Shown: piece after piece, positions 27,078 through 34,983 of the stretch | Layout of the letters: the number at the start of each line of letters is the position of its first letter | Position numbering within the stretch: position 1 is the stretch's first letter | Source of the DNA: Bifidobacterium stellenboschense | Lineage (GTDB): Bacteria > Actinomycetota > Actinomycetes > Actinomycetales > Bifidobacteriaceae | DNA length: 64,000 bases | Assembly (NCBI RefSeq): GCF_000741785.1 | Contig: NZ_JGZP01000003.1 | Coordinates: 1-64,000, forward strand | Direction of reading: 5' to 3' | Notes under the pieces: model-generated | Told to the model about the DNA's origin: nothing | Seen by the model: only the letters and a program-made list of their open reading frames with translations | The model's database searches: none | Translations under genes and position numbers: made by a program

Positions 27078-27989
27078 ATGCTCACGCAACAGACCATCCA
27101 TGCCGCCGTCGCGGCGGCCCTCGCCGAGGACGCGCCCTACGGCGACGTGACCTGCGAGACCACCATCCCCGCCGACGAGACCGGCGAAGCCCGACTCGTC
27201 GCGCGAGAGAAAGGCGTGATGAGCGGCATCGACGTGTTCGCCGCCGCCTTCGCCACGCTCGACCCGTCCGTGACCGTCGAACCCGCCATCCGCGACGGCG
27301 AACGGTTCGAGGCCGGACAGACGCTCGCCACCGTGCGGGGCCGCGTGCGCGTCCTCCTGACCGCGGAACGCGTCGCATTGAACTTCACACAGCGCATGAG
27401 CGGCATCGCCACGATGACCGCAGCGTTCGTCGCCGCGGTGGACGCGATCTACGAGGACGGGTACGACGGTTCCGCCGGACCGGCCTTCGGGGTGGTCGGT
27501 CCGCGGCGCTACACGCGCACGCGCATCGTCGACACGCGCAAGACCACGCCCGGACTGCGCCCGTTCGAGAAATACGCGGTCGTCTGCGGCGGCGGACACA
27601 ACCACCGCTACAGTCTGTCTGACGCGGTCATGATGAAGGACAACCATCTCGCCGCGCTCGCCGCCCGAGGCATCGACCTCGCCGGCGCGATCCGCCACGT
27701 GCGCGACCAAGTGGGGCACACCACGCACATCGAGGTCGAGGTCGACCGGCTCGACCAGATCCCCGCGGTATTGGACGGCGGCGCCGACACCATCATGCTC
27801 GACAACTTCACGCTCGACGACACCCGACGCGGCGTGGAGACGATCGACGGACGCGCCATCGTCGAGGCGAGCGGCAACATGACGCTGGAACGCGTCGCGG
27901 CCGTCGCCGCCACCGGCGTGGACGTGATCTCCGTCGGTGCGCTCACCCACTCCGTGCGCTCCATCGATCTGGGATTGGACTGGGCATGA
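27078..27989 (+). CDS. nadC: Nicotinate-nucleotide pyrophosphorylase (carboxylating)
   Basis: A 303-residue quinolinate phosphoribosyltransferase that makes nicotinate mononucleotide from quinolinate and PRPP. Motifs: GDVTCETTIPADETGEARLVARE, LNFTQRMSGIAT, RTRIVDTRKTTPGLRPFEKYAVVCGGGHNHRYSL, VMMKDNHLAAL, TIMLDNFTLDD, VEASGNMTLERV and ISVGALTHSVRSIDLGLD. The length is family-typical. The last bases overlap the start of the cysteine desulfurase (ATGA). Confidence 0.97.
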   Translation: MLTQQTIHAAVAAALAEDAPYGDVTCETTIPADETGEARLVAREKGVMSGIDVFAAAFATLDPSVTVEPAIRDGERFEAGQTLATVRGRVRVLLTAERVALNFTQRMSGIATMTAAFVAAVDAIYEDGYDGSAGPAFGVVGPRRYTRTRIVDTRKTTPGLRPFEKYAVVCGGGHNHRYSLSDAVMMKDNHLAALAARGIDLAGAIRHVRDQVGHTTHIEVEVDRLDQIPAVLDGGADTIMLDNFTLDDTRRGVETIDGRAIVEASGNMTLERVAAVAATGVDVISVGALTHSVRSIDLGLDWA

Positions 27990-29230
27990 TGAACGAATCG
28001 GACCAGAGCCGGACAAACGGCGTCACCGCGACACGGGAACAGGAAGTCGGCGGGGCGCGGGAGACCGGCGAACTCTACCTCGACGCGGCCGCCACCGAAC
28101 CGGTGGGACGGGACGTCATCGCCGCGATGACCCCATTCCTCACCGACGCGTACGCGAACCCGGCCAGCGTGCACCAGCCCGGCAAGACCGCGGCCCGCGC
28201 CCTCGACGCGGCGCGCGCCTCCTTCGCCGCCGGGCTCGGCGCCAAACCCGACGACGTGATCTTCACCTCCGGCGGCACCGAATCCGACAACCTCGCCGTC
28301 AAAGGCATCGCCATGGCGAGGATGAAACGGCTGGGAGAACACCCGCGCATCGTCATCTCCTCGATCGAGCATCCGGCCGTCTCGGCATCCGCCGACTGGC
28401 TCGCGCGATGGTTCGGCTTCGAGGTCGTGCGCATCCCCGTGGACCATGAGGCGCACCTCGACCTGGAGGCGCTCGAACGCGCGCTCGACGGCGAGGCGGG
28501 GGAGCGGACCGCGCTCGTCAGCGCCATGCTCGCCAACAACGAGGTCGGCACCGTCGAACCGGTGGAGAGGATCGTCGCGATCGCGCATGCGCGCGGGGTG
28601 CCGGTGCATGTCGACGCCGTGCAGGCCGCCGGGCTCATCCCCATCCGCATGCGCGACTGGAACGTGGACGCGCTGAGCGTCTCCGGACACAAATTCGGCG
28701 CTCCCAAAGGACTCGGCGCGCTGCTCGTACGCGGGCGCACGCCCATCGAACCGGTGCTCTCCGGCGGCGGACAGGAACGCGGACTGCGCTCCGGCACGCA
28801 GAACGTCGCCGGTGCGGTCGCGCTCGCCATCGCTTTGGACGGCTCGAACCGGCGCATGGCCGCGCGGTATCGGGAGCTCGTCGCCTCGCGCGACATGCTC
28901 ATCGACGCGGTCCGACGGGTCGTGCCACGGGCCGAACTCACCGGCGACCCGGAATTCCGGCTCCCCGGGCATGCGTCGTTCGTCTTCCCTGGCGTGACCG
29001 GCGAGGCCCTGCTCGTCGACCTGGACGCGCGCGGCATCGCCGCATCCTCCGGCTCCGCATGTGCGATCGGACGGCATGAGATTCCCGCCACGCTGCTCGC
29101 CATGGGATTCGAGCCGGCCATCGCGAAATCCGCGTTGCGCATGACGTTCCGCGAACCGCTCACCCGTGAGCAGATCGAACGGATCTCGCTCGCGTTGGAG
29201 GAATCCTACATGGAGCTCACGCGGCGGTAG
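27986..29230 (+). CDS. Cysteine desulfurase, NifS/IscS-like
   Basis: A 414-residue PLP enzyme that takes sulfur from cysteine for iron-sulfur clusters. LYLDAAATEPV begins the fold; FTSGGTESDNLAVKG, LVSAMLANNEVGTVEPV and HVDAVQAAGLIPI contact PLP; SVSGHKFGAPKGLGALL holds the PLP lysine; ASSGSACAIG holds the mobile catalytic cysteine, and GVTGEALLVDLDARGI precedes it. It overlaps nadC by four bases, so it belongs to the NAD operon; the likely job is assembling the oxygen-sensitive [4Fe-4S] cluster of NadA. An N-terminal extension of about 25 residues lacks homology; a second ATG follows at 27989. Confidence 0.92.
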   Translation: MMNESDQSRTNGVTATREQEVGGARETGELYLDAAATEPVGRDVIAAMTPFLTDAYANPASVHQPGKTAARALDAARASFAAGLGAKPDDVIFTSGGTESDNLAVKGIAMARMKRLGEHPRIVISSIEHPAVSASADWLARWFGFEVVRIPVDHEAHLDLEALERALDGEAGERTALVSAMLANNEVGTVEPVERIVAIAHARGVPVHVDAVQAAGLIPIRMRDWNVDALSVSGHKFGAPKGLGALLVRGRTPIEPVLSGGGQERGLRSGTQNVAGAVALAIALDGSNRRMAARYRELVASRDMLIDAVRRVVPRAELTGDPEFRLPGHASFVFPGVTGEALLVDLDARGIAASSGSACAIGRHEIPATLLAMGFEPAIAKSALRMTFREPLTREQIERISLALEESYMELTRR

Positions 29231-29257
29231 CCGGATGAAACGGGGCTGCTCCGGTGT

Positions 29258-29452
29258 TTAGAACGGGGAATACCGGCCCTGATCCATCTTGCGGGAGATC
29301 TCGTCGAGGTCATGCGCCATCTGCCGCTCCTCTTCGGAACCCCTCCTCAACCGGTCCGCCTTGGCATCGAGATGGTGCTGCACGGAGCACATCGCCACCA
29401 GTGCGATGACGACGACGAACGTTACCGTTACTACGATCGCCAACCAATTCAT
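29258..29452 (-). CDS. Small membrane-anchored protein of unknown function
   Basis: A 64-residue protein with one membrane helix (LAIVVTVTFVVVIALVAMC, residues about 4-22) and a charged cytosolic tail (HHLDAKADRLRRGSEEERQMAHDLDEISRKMDQGRYSPF), likely helical. The ATG at 29452 is preferred: TACAAT lies 7 nt upstream, the same geometry as other leaderless starts here, and it would overlap the alternative ATG at 29461. No family was recognised. It converges with the cysteine desulfurase. Confidence 0.55.
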   Translation of the reverse strand: MNWLAIVVTVTFVVVIALVAMCSVQHHLDAKADRLRRGSEEERQMAHDLDEISRKMDQGRYSPF

Positions 29453-29651
29453 GAGGCCCATTGTAGATTCGTCTCGGTGCGGATTCGTTCATCGTTCTGG
29501 AACAAACATCCGCTCGGAAGAACCCTGCAGAATGGGCTCATGATGTGGCCGCCTTTGTGCAAGTCCGTCAGAACGGCATCATATGCTGGACGGCTTGGCC
29601 CTCAGGACGGTTTATGCCGGTCGATGACGTTTCCCAAGCGTATCTCACGTG

Positions 29652-29776
29652 TTTCTTAGGTACATTCATCGTTTCCTAGGTAGGTGTCTCCGGAGATTCC
29701 GGCGGCGAAGCCCGGATTCGTGATTGAGGTCCGTTCGAAGACGTACCTAGGAAATGCGCAATGTACCTAGGAAAGG
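29652..29776. repeat. Inverted-arm element, copy A
   Basis: Two arms of about 38 nt face each other. The left arm (29652-29689) contains TTTCTTAGGTACATT and TTTCCTAGGTAGGT; the right arm (29736-29776) contains ACGTACCTAGGAAA and ATGTACCTAGGAAA. Each arm holds two copies of a TTTCYTAGGTA motif about 20 nt apart, so four near-identical sites surround a 46-nt centre. A second copy lies at 30940-31066. It fills much of the 379-nt gap 29453-29831; the remaining part holds a 13-nt palindrome (GGATTC-G-GAATCC, 29804-29816) downstream of the DUF559-like gene, and nothing else recognised. Confidence 0.8.
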
Positions 29777-29831
29777 CTTAATCGTGATGCGATGGATGAT
29801 CCGGGATTCGGAATCCGGGGATGCCGAACGT

Positions 29832-30665
29832 TCAATGGCTTCTTCTGCGCCCGATCTCCTTCGCGATCATCGTGAGGAAGGCGTTTAGATTATGCTCGTT
29901 GGCCAGCGTGGTTTTGGTGGCGACGAAACAGGCCATCCCCAAAGCGGTCAGACGGTTCCTTTTATCCAGATCGGTCTCCCAACGGTCCATCGTGTAATGG
30001 TATCGGCCGTCGTACTCGACGATGATGCCATGATCCGGCAGCGCCATGTCTACCGTATACCGTTTTCCTTGCTCTAGGTCATCCACTACATGGTTCACCA
30101 TAAACCGTGGCAGGCCGTATTGTTCTGCGGCCAATCGCAGCAGTGACTCCTGCGGGGAGTCGGTGTCCTCACGACTGTAGGAGAGCGCCTTGCGACAAAG
30201 CCGCGCGCCTGGGAATCGGCCGAGGGATTCGATGCGCTCGGCAAGTTCGGTGTGGGTCATTACCCGCATCGACCGGTTGCGGCAGGTCAGCCAATCCATC
30301 GCCACTACGAGACTCGGAAGATCCGTATACGATGCCATCTGGCATACCGCGTCGGCGGCGGAGACGCACCCCAGCCGATCGTCCAGAAACGAAGAGGTCG
30401 TGGGACTGCGCCAAAGATGGATCTGCACATCGCGCAGCCGACGGAGCTTGTCCGCCGAATCGACGCAGGCGTGCAGGCGGCGGTCGTCGAATCCGGGTTT
30501 GAGATTCATCGCCGCGGCCATGCCATGCAGACGTAATGCGGTGGTGTGGCTGAAGCATAATGAGGAAGTGGTGCGCATGGACGCGCTCCGGCACGCGTCG
30601 TGCGTCCGCCGTGCCAGTTCCGCGGCCTCGTCCAGAGTGAAGAACGTGTGATATGAAGGGTCCAT
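29832..30665 (-). CDS. DUF559-type endonuclease-fold protein (AbiEi-like N-terminus possible)
   Basis: A 277-residue protein. The C-terminal third has a restriction-endonuclease-like pattern: ESLLRLAAEQYGLP, then YTVDMALPDHGIIVEYDGRYHYTMDRWETDLDKRNRLTALGMACFVATKTTL, the E...D...ExDG arrangement seen in DUF559/Vsr-like domains common in actinobacteria. The N-terminal part (SSLCFSHTTALRLHGM, and CVSAADAVCQMASYTDLPSLVVAMDWL) resembles the all-helical half of such proteins. Activity unproven. ATG 30665 begins the homology; an upstream in-frame TTG at 30749 is less likely. Less GC-biased codons than its neighbours and its position between two copies of the inverted element suggest acquisition. Confidence 0.65.
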   Translation of the reverse strand: MDPSYHTFFTLDEAAELARRTHDACRSASMRTTSSLCFSHTTALRLHGMAAAMNLKPGFDDRRLHACVDSADKLRRLRDVQIHLWRSPTTSSFLDDRLGCVSAADAVCQMASYTDLPSLVVAMDWLTCRNRSMRVMTHTELAERIESLGRFPGARLCRKALSYSREDTDSPQESLLRLAAEQYGLPRFMVNHVVDDLEQGKRYTVDMALPDHGIIVEYDGRYHYTMDRWETDLDKRNRLTALGMACFVATKTTLANEHNLNAFLTMIAKEIGRRRSH

Positions 30666-30939
30666 GATACGACGGTAGAGGTTCGTCGCATCGGAGGGCA
30701 AACTCGCCCGGGCATTATGGATAACACCCCCGGAGAAGGCGTGTTCCAACGGTTTTCAAGGGTTTGCGACGGATAGCGTACCGGGAAATAGGGTTGGCAT
30801 CTTGTTTCTGAAGCCGTGTAGGGGATGGGGCGATGCAGCTGCTCGTTGTCCGGGAGGGGAATCCCCATCTAGGCCTTTGACGGTGGTGTGGATGGTTCAT
30901 GTGCGAGTGGTTGCCGGCGTCGGCAGGATAGTCGGAGGT

Positions 30940-31066
30940 ATTGCTTAGGCACATTCGTCATTTCTTAGGTAGGTATGTTGGGGAACCATTGGGCGTGAAC
31001 GTTTGTCTTCGGGGCGCCTTTCGCCGGAGACGTACCTAAGATATGCGTAATGTACCTAAGGAATGG
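30940..31066. repeat. Inverted-arm element, copy B
   Basis: The left arm (30940-30978) has GCTTAGGCACATT and TTTCTTAGGTAGGT; the right arm (31029-31066) has ACGTACCTAAGATA and ATGTACCTAAGGAA. Arm spacing, double-site layout and orientation match copy A at 29652-29776, while the centre differs. In this copy the sites read CTTAGG/CCTAAG rather than CCTAGG, i.e. diverged but coherent. It occupies the 446-nt gap 30666-31111; the rest of that gap has a GGGGAATCCCC palindrome and no gene I can support. Confidence 0.8.
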
Positions 31067-31111
31067 CGGAGGCTTGGTTCATGATGCGGCGCCGCCTTGG
31101 AGGAGGTCGCC

Positions 31112-32305
31112 ATGGGCAATGTGACGGAGGATCTGCGGACGCGGTTCGGCACGTTCGGCGATGATGCGTTCAACGAGGTGGACAGTCTGGTGCTCTCGCA
31201 GCTGGCGTATGCGCGCATGCCCGGCAACGTTCCGCGATGGGACGGCCGTGATGACGGCATCCACGATGAATATGCCGATGATCGGACCGATGATCGGACC
31301 GACGGCCATGCCGTCACGGCGACGGCATGGGATGGATCCATTCCGATGGTCCCCGTCCGCGACCTGCTGCGTGCGGAATGCTATGACGCCATGTTCGGGC
31401 GGGTGTGGTCGCCTCAGCTGAACGTCGACCTGCTGCGCGCCGTGTGCGAGAACCCGCGCTGGCGCGCCCTGCGCGTGGGCGGCTACGTGGACGAGTTTGA
31501 CGCGGCCTCCACCAAGCAGTTCTCGGCGTGCGTGTTCGATGTGGGGGACGGCGCGCTCTACGTCGCCTTCCGCGGCACCGACAGTTCGATTGTCGGCTGG
31601 AAGGAGGACTTCACGATGGCGTTCCGCCGGCCGGTCGCCTCGCAGTCGGCGGCCGTGCGCTATCTCGCCGACGTGGCCGCGCGGTGGAACGGGCCGTTGA
31701 TGGTGGGAGGCCACTCCAAGGGCGGCAATCTCGCGGTGTACGCGGCCGCCGCCATGCCGGACGACGTCGCGGAGCGTATCGTCGCCGTGTACTCGCACGA
31801 CGGTCCGGGCTTCGACGAAGACTTCCTCGACTCGCCGGAGTACCGTCGTGTGGCCGCCAAGGTGCACAAGTCCGTGCCGGAGGCGTCGGTCATCGGCATG
31901 CTGTTCGAACAACGCGAGCATGCGGACGCCGGCTACGAGGTGGTGGCGAGTGACGGGCTCGGCATCATGCAGCATTTCGCGTTGAACTGGCAGGTGCGGG
32001 ACGGTCGGTTCGTGCATGCGGACGGCCTGACGGCAGGCGCGCGGTATGCGGCGCGCACGTTGAACGATTGGATGGCACGGTATGATGACGGGCGGCGCCG
32101 GCTGTTCATCGAGAACCTGTTCGCCGTGCTCGAAGCCGGCGGATACCATACATTCGGCGAGCTCACCGCCCATTGGACGCAGTCGTTGCCGGCCATGCTA
32201 GCCGCGATACGCGGCATCGACCCTGAGGACCGTGAGGTCGTGGCGGAAGTGCTCAAGGGGTTCGCGGCGACCGCGGCCACGTCGGTCATCCGGGGCGCCG
32301 ACTGA
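31112..32305 (+). CDS. DUF2974 (Mbeg1-like) alpha/beta-hydrolase-fold protein
   Basis: A 397-residue protein of the DUF2974 family. FNEVDSLVLSQLAYA opens the domain, YVAFRGTDSSIVGWKEDFTMAF resembles the lipase region, and VGGHSKGGNLAVYAAAAM is the nucleophile elbow with Ser. IVAVYSHDGPGF and the mid-region FEQREHADAGYEVVASD are family-typical. Function is not established. The ATG at 31112 follows TTGGAGGAGG; an in-frame TTG at 31097 would overlap that ribosome site. An Asp/Arg-rich insertion with a direct repeat (DDRTDDRTD) sits near residue 55. No neighbours share its strand as an operon. Confidence 0.75.
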   Translation: MGNVTEDLRTRFGTFGDDAFNEVDSLVLSQLAYARMPGNVPRWDGRDDGIHDEYADDRTDDRTDGHAVTATAWDGSIPMVPVRDLLRAECYDAMFGRVWSPQLNVDLLRAVCENPRWRALRVGGYVDEFDAASTKQFSACVFDVGDGALYVAFRGTDSSIVGWKEDFTMAFRRPVASQSAAVRYLADVAARWNGPLMVGGHSKGGNLAVYAAAAMPDDVAERIVAVYSHDGPGFDEDFLDSPEYRRVAAKVHKSVPEASVIGMLFEQREHADAGYEVVASDGLGIMQHFALNWQVRDGRFVHADGLTAGARYAARTLNDWMARYDDGRRRLFIENLFAVLEAGGYHTFGELTAHWTQSLPAMLAAIRGIDPEDREVVAEVLKGFAATAATSVIRGAD

Positions 32306-32403
32306 CATCGAAGGAAATACGGACCGGCGATGCCGCCGATTCGGAGCCACGGGAGTAGGCTGAAGAGGTACAAGCATCGTCCGATCAACGAAAGAAGGAC
32401 ACG

Positions 32404-33078
32404 ATGACAGTGCCGCAGCAACCGTTCCCGCAGAATCCCAATCCGCAGCAGCCGCAGCCCGGATACGGTTACGCACCGCAGACGCCGCAGCCAACGGGCC
32501 AGCAGCCGGGGCAACCGATGCCGTCAGCCCAGCCCGCGCCGCAGTATGCGCAACCGGGGGGCGCGGCGCCTCAGCCGCAGCAGACGGCGCCCGGTTACGG
32601 CTATCCGCCGCAGCAGGTGTACGGCGTCCAGCCCGGTTACGGTCAACCGGCCGTCCAAGCCCATAAGCCGACCTTCCTCGACGCGTTGGATGTCGCCAAG
32701 ACCACGCGGATTTCGCTGATCCTGATGGTCGTCTTCATGGGCATCGACCTGTTCCAGTCGTTCATCTCGCTGCTGGTCGGAGCGAGCTTCGACTATCGCA
32801 GTGCACTGTACTCCCTGCTCAATTTCGCGCCGTGGACGTACTTCACGCTCGCATTGGCGTTGTTCGTCATCGGTCTGCACGTGGTCGACTCGGTGAAGTG
32901 GTATCGTCTGACCGGTTTCATCATTCTGGTCGCCGGCGCCGCGGGCGAACTGCTGCTGCAGATCCTGTACGCCTGCCACGTATACGGGATCGGAACGTCG
33001 TTGCTGTCGTTCCTCGTCTATGCCGCGCTGCTCGCCCATGTGATCGTGCTGTTCGTGGCGCACGGGCATAAGGGCTGA
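32404..33078 (+). CDS. Proline/glutamine-rich multi-pass membrane protein
   Basis: A 224-residue protein. Residues 1-85 are low complexity (repeats of PQPGYGY, PQQ, QPGYGQP), a pattern common in actinobacterial envelope proteins. Residues about 95-220 hold four hydrophobic segments (ISLILMVVFMGIDLFQSFISLLV, FAPWTYFTLALALFVIGLHV, FIILVAGAAGELLLQIL, LLSFLVYAALLAHVIVLFVAH). No family is recognised and no function is claimed. GAAGGACACG precedes the ATG. It is followed by hairpins and converges with a LysR gene. Confidence 0.75.
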   Translation: MTVPQQPFPQNPNPQQPQPGYGYAPQTPQPTGQQPGQPMPSAQPAPQYAQPGGAAPQPQQTAPGYGYPPQQVYGVQPGYGQPAVQAHKPTFLDALDVAKTTRISLILMVVFMGIDLFQSFISLLVGASFDYRSALYSLLNFAPWTYFTLALALFVIGLHVVDSVKWYRLTGFIILVAGAAGELLLQILYACHVYGIGTSLLSFLVYAALLAHVIVLFVAHGHKG

Positions 33079-33112
33079 CGGGTCGGAACCCTCCGGTTCC
33101 TTCTATGACGCC

Positions 33113-33148
33113 GAGGGGCCTCGCGCAAACCCATGCGCGAGGCCCCTC
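33113..33148. terminator. Bidirectional terminator
   Basis: A perfect 15-bp stem (33113-33127 with 33134-33148, 6-nt loop) lies between the convergent membrane-protein and LysR genes. A smaller hairpin, GGAACC-CTCC-GGTTCC followed by TTCT (33085-33104), precedes it and may terminate the forward gene. Confidence 0.75.
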
Positions 33149-33180
33149 GTGTCGTCGGCCGGTCCGGTCGGTGCCCGCCG

Positions 33181-34104
33181 TCAGTCGATGAGCTTGTAGC
33201 CATGGTCGGCGACCACGCTCTTGAGCTTCTCCAGATAGGTCTCGGCCGCCTTGGAGAGCTTGGCGCGCTCGTTGGTGATCCAGCCGACGAGCATCGTCTC
33301 ATCCGAATCGAGCGGCACCGTGCAGATCTTCTCGTTGTTGAGATCGCCGTTGTCGATGCCCGTGCACACCGTGTAGCCGTTGAGGCCGATGATGAAGTTG
33401 AGGATTGTGGCGCGGTCGGTCACGTTGATCTGCTTGGGGGAGTAGTCCGGCCAGACCGCCTCCTCGGCGAAGAAGAACGAGCCGTCCTCGCCCTGCTCGT
33501 ACTGGATGAACGGGTAGGGCTTGAGATCCTTCATCGTGACCATCTTCTTCGAGGCGAGCGGGTTCGTGCGCGCCAGGAACACGTGCAGCGGCGCGCGGAA
33601 CAGCGCGTGGAATTCAAGGTGCTTCTCGCGCAGCAGCTTGCCGATGACGTCCTTGTTGAAGTCGGACAGGTAGATGATGCCGACGTCGGAGCGCATGTTC
33701 GCCACCGAGTCGATGATGTCGCGCGTGCGCGTCTCGCGAATCGTGAACTCGTACTCGTCGGAGTGGATGGAGTTGATCATCTCGACGAACGCCTCGACCG
33801 CGAACATGTAGTGCTGCGTGGAGACGGTGCACAGCTGCTTGCGCGGCTTCGCGTTCTTGTAGCGTTCCTCCAGCAGCGACGCCTGATCGAGCACCTGACG
33901 GGCGTAGGTGAGGAACTCCGCGCCGTCGACCGTCAAGGCGATGCCCTGCGAGGATCGGGTGAAGATCTCGATGCCGAGCTCCTTCTCCAATTCCTTCACG
34001 GAGGAGCTCAGTGCCGGCTGCGAGACATACAGTTCGTGCGAGGCCTCGTTCATCGAACCACATTCGACGATCTTGACGATGTATTTGAGTTGCAGAAGCG
34101 TCAT
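33181..34104 (-). CDS. LysR-family transcriptional regulator
   Basis: A 307-residue LTTR. The winged helix-turn-helix is at residues 1-65 (LLQLKYIVKIVECGSMNEASHELYVSQPALSSSVKELEKELGIEIF); the effector-binding domain begins near residue 90 and contains DVGIIYLSDFNKDVIGKLL and TVCTGIDNGDL. Effector and targets are unknown. TATAAC sits 8 nt before the ATG and a second TATAAC about 35 nt further upstream, possible promoter and binding sites. It is followed upstream on the same strand by a HAD phosphatase, separated by a hairpin. Confidence 0.88.
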   Translation of the reverse strand: MTLLQLKYIVKIVECGSMNEASHELYVSQPALSSSVKELEKELGIEIFTRSSQGIALTVDGAEFLTYARQVLDQASLLEERYKNAKPRKQLCTVSTQHYMFAVEAFVEMINSIHSDEYEFTIRETRTRDIIDSVANMRSDVGIIYLSDFNKDVIGKLLREKHLEFHALFRAPLHVFLARTNPLASKKMVTMKDLKPYPFIQYEQGEDGSFFFAEEAVWPDYSPKQINVTDRATILNFIIGLNGYTVCTGIDNGDLNNEKICTVPLDSDETMLVGWITNERAKLSKAAETYLEKLKSVVADHGYKLID

Positions 34105-34213
34105 AAGCAGCAGTTATACCAGCGGGGATGGCCTGAGATGGAGGTTATAGCCACGGATTCCATCCGCATGGCCGTACGGTGAGATGTTCCGGATCGCAGG
34201 ACGGCCACGTGGC

Positions 34214-34251
34214 CATGCGGCCATGCGAGAGGATTCCCGCATGGCCGCATG
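34214..34251 (-). terminator. Hairpin after the HAD phosphatase gene
   Basis: A perfect 14-bp stem (34214-34227 with 34238-34251) lies 9 nt after the stop of the reverse-strand HAD gene. There is no T-tract. It separates that gene from the LysR gene. Confidence 0.55.
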
Positions 34252-34259
34252 ACGGGCGG

Positions 34260-34910
34260 CTACAGCCTCACGCCGAGCCCGGCGAGGGCGTCGCGGGCGG
34301 CGACGGCGCCGGAGAACAGCAGTCCGTGGATGCCGACCTCGTTCGCGCCGGCCACGTTCTTCGCGGTGTCGTCGAAGAACACGCACCTGTCCGCTTCGAG
34401 GCCGAACCGGGAGAGCGCCAGCTCGTAGATGTCGGCGTTCGGCTTGTGCATCTTCTCGACGCCGGAGACGACCGTGCCCTGAAGCAGCTCGTCGAGCACC
34501 GGGTACTTGTCGAACGCGACGTGGATCGTCTCATGCGACCAGTTCGTCAGCCCCCACACGCCGTAGCCGTGCGCCCTGAGGTCGCGCAGCAGCTGCTCCA
34601 TGCCCGGCAGCATGCGTGGCAGCGCGTCGCCGTAGTGTTCGATGTAGTACTCGAAGATCCTTGCGATCTCCTCGCCCTGCTCGCGCACCACGTCCGGGTA
34701 GATGTCGGCGAAGTCCTCGCCGGCGTCCATGCGGTCCTCGTAGCGGAAGAAGCCGTGCGGGTCGTCGTCGGCGCAGATCGCGTCCACCACGTCGTCCGGG
34801 AAACGGCCTTCGAGGCAGGAGCGCACCTGCCAGTCGAACAGCACGCCGCAGAAATCGAAGATCACGTCGGTGATGGGGGAGTCGGGGGAGGGCGCGGTGG
34901 AGATGGCCAT
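34260..34910 (-). CDS. HAD-superfamily phosphatase, type IA (YihX-like)
   Basis: A 216-residue HAD hydrolase. Motif I is DVIFDFCGVLFDW, with nucleophile D19 but Cys at the usual second-Asp position; the related subfamily often has FDLGGV or FDFGGV there. WGLTNWS is motif II, K in EKMHKPNADIY motif III, and CVFFDDTAKNV motif IV. Relatives include alpha-glucose-1-phosphate phosphatase YihX and epoxide-hydrolase N domains. Substrate unknown. GGAGCTTTCC near the ATG gives a ribosome site. Confidence 0.82.
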   Translation of the reverse strand: MAISTAPSPDSPITDVIFDFCGVLFDWQVRSCLEGRFPDDVVDAICADDDPHGFFRYEDRMDAGEDFADIYPDVVREQGEEIARIFEYYIEHYGDALPRMLPGMEQLLRDLRAHGYGVWGLTNWSHETIHVAFDKYPVLDELLQGTVVSGVEKMHKPNADIYELALSRFGLEADRCVFFDDTAKNVAGANEVGIHGLLFSGAVAARDALAGLGVRL

Positions 34911-34983
34911 GGAAAGCTCCTCGGGAAACGGGTATGGGTGATTCGGATATGACGATTCCAGTGTATCCGTCCCGCCGGTCCGG

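Noticed and set aside
30506-30954. Reverse-strand frames upstream of the DUF559-like gene
   Set aside because: Short, no homology, no ribosome site; they overlap the real gene start or the inverted element.
29652-31066. Insertion sequence or transposon
   Set aside because: The inverted elements lack a transposase between them and no target duplication is evident, so only a repeat pair is claimed.
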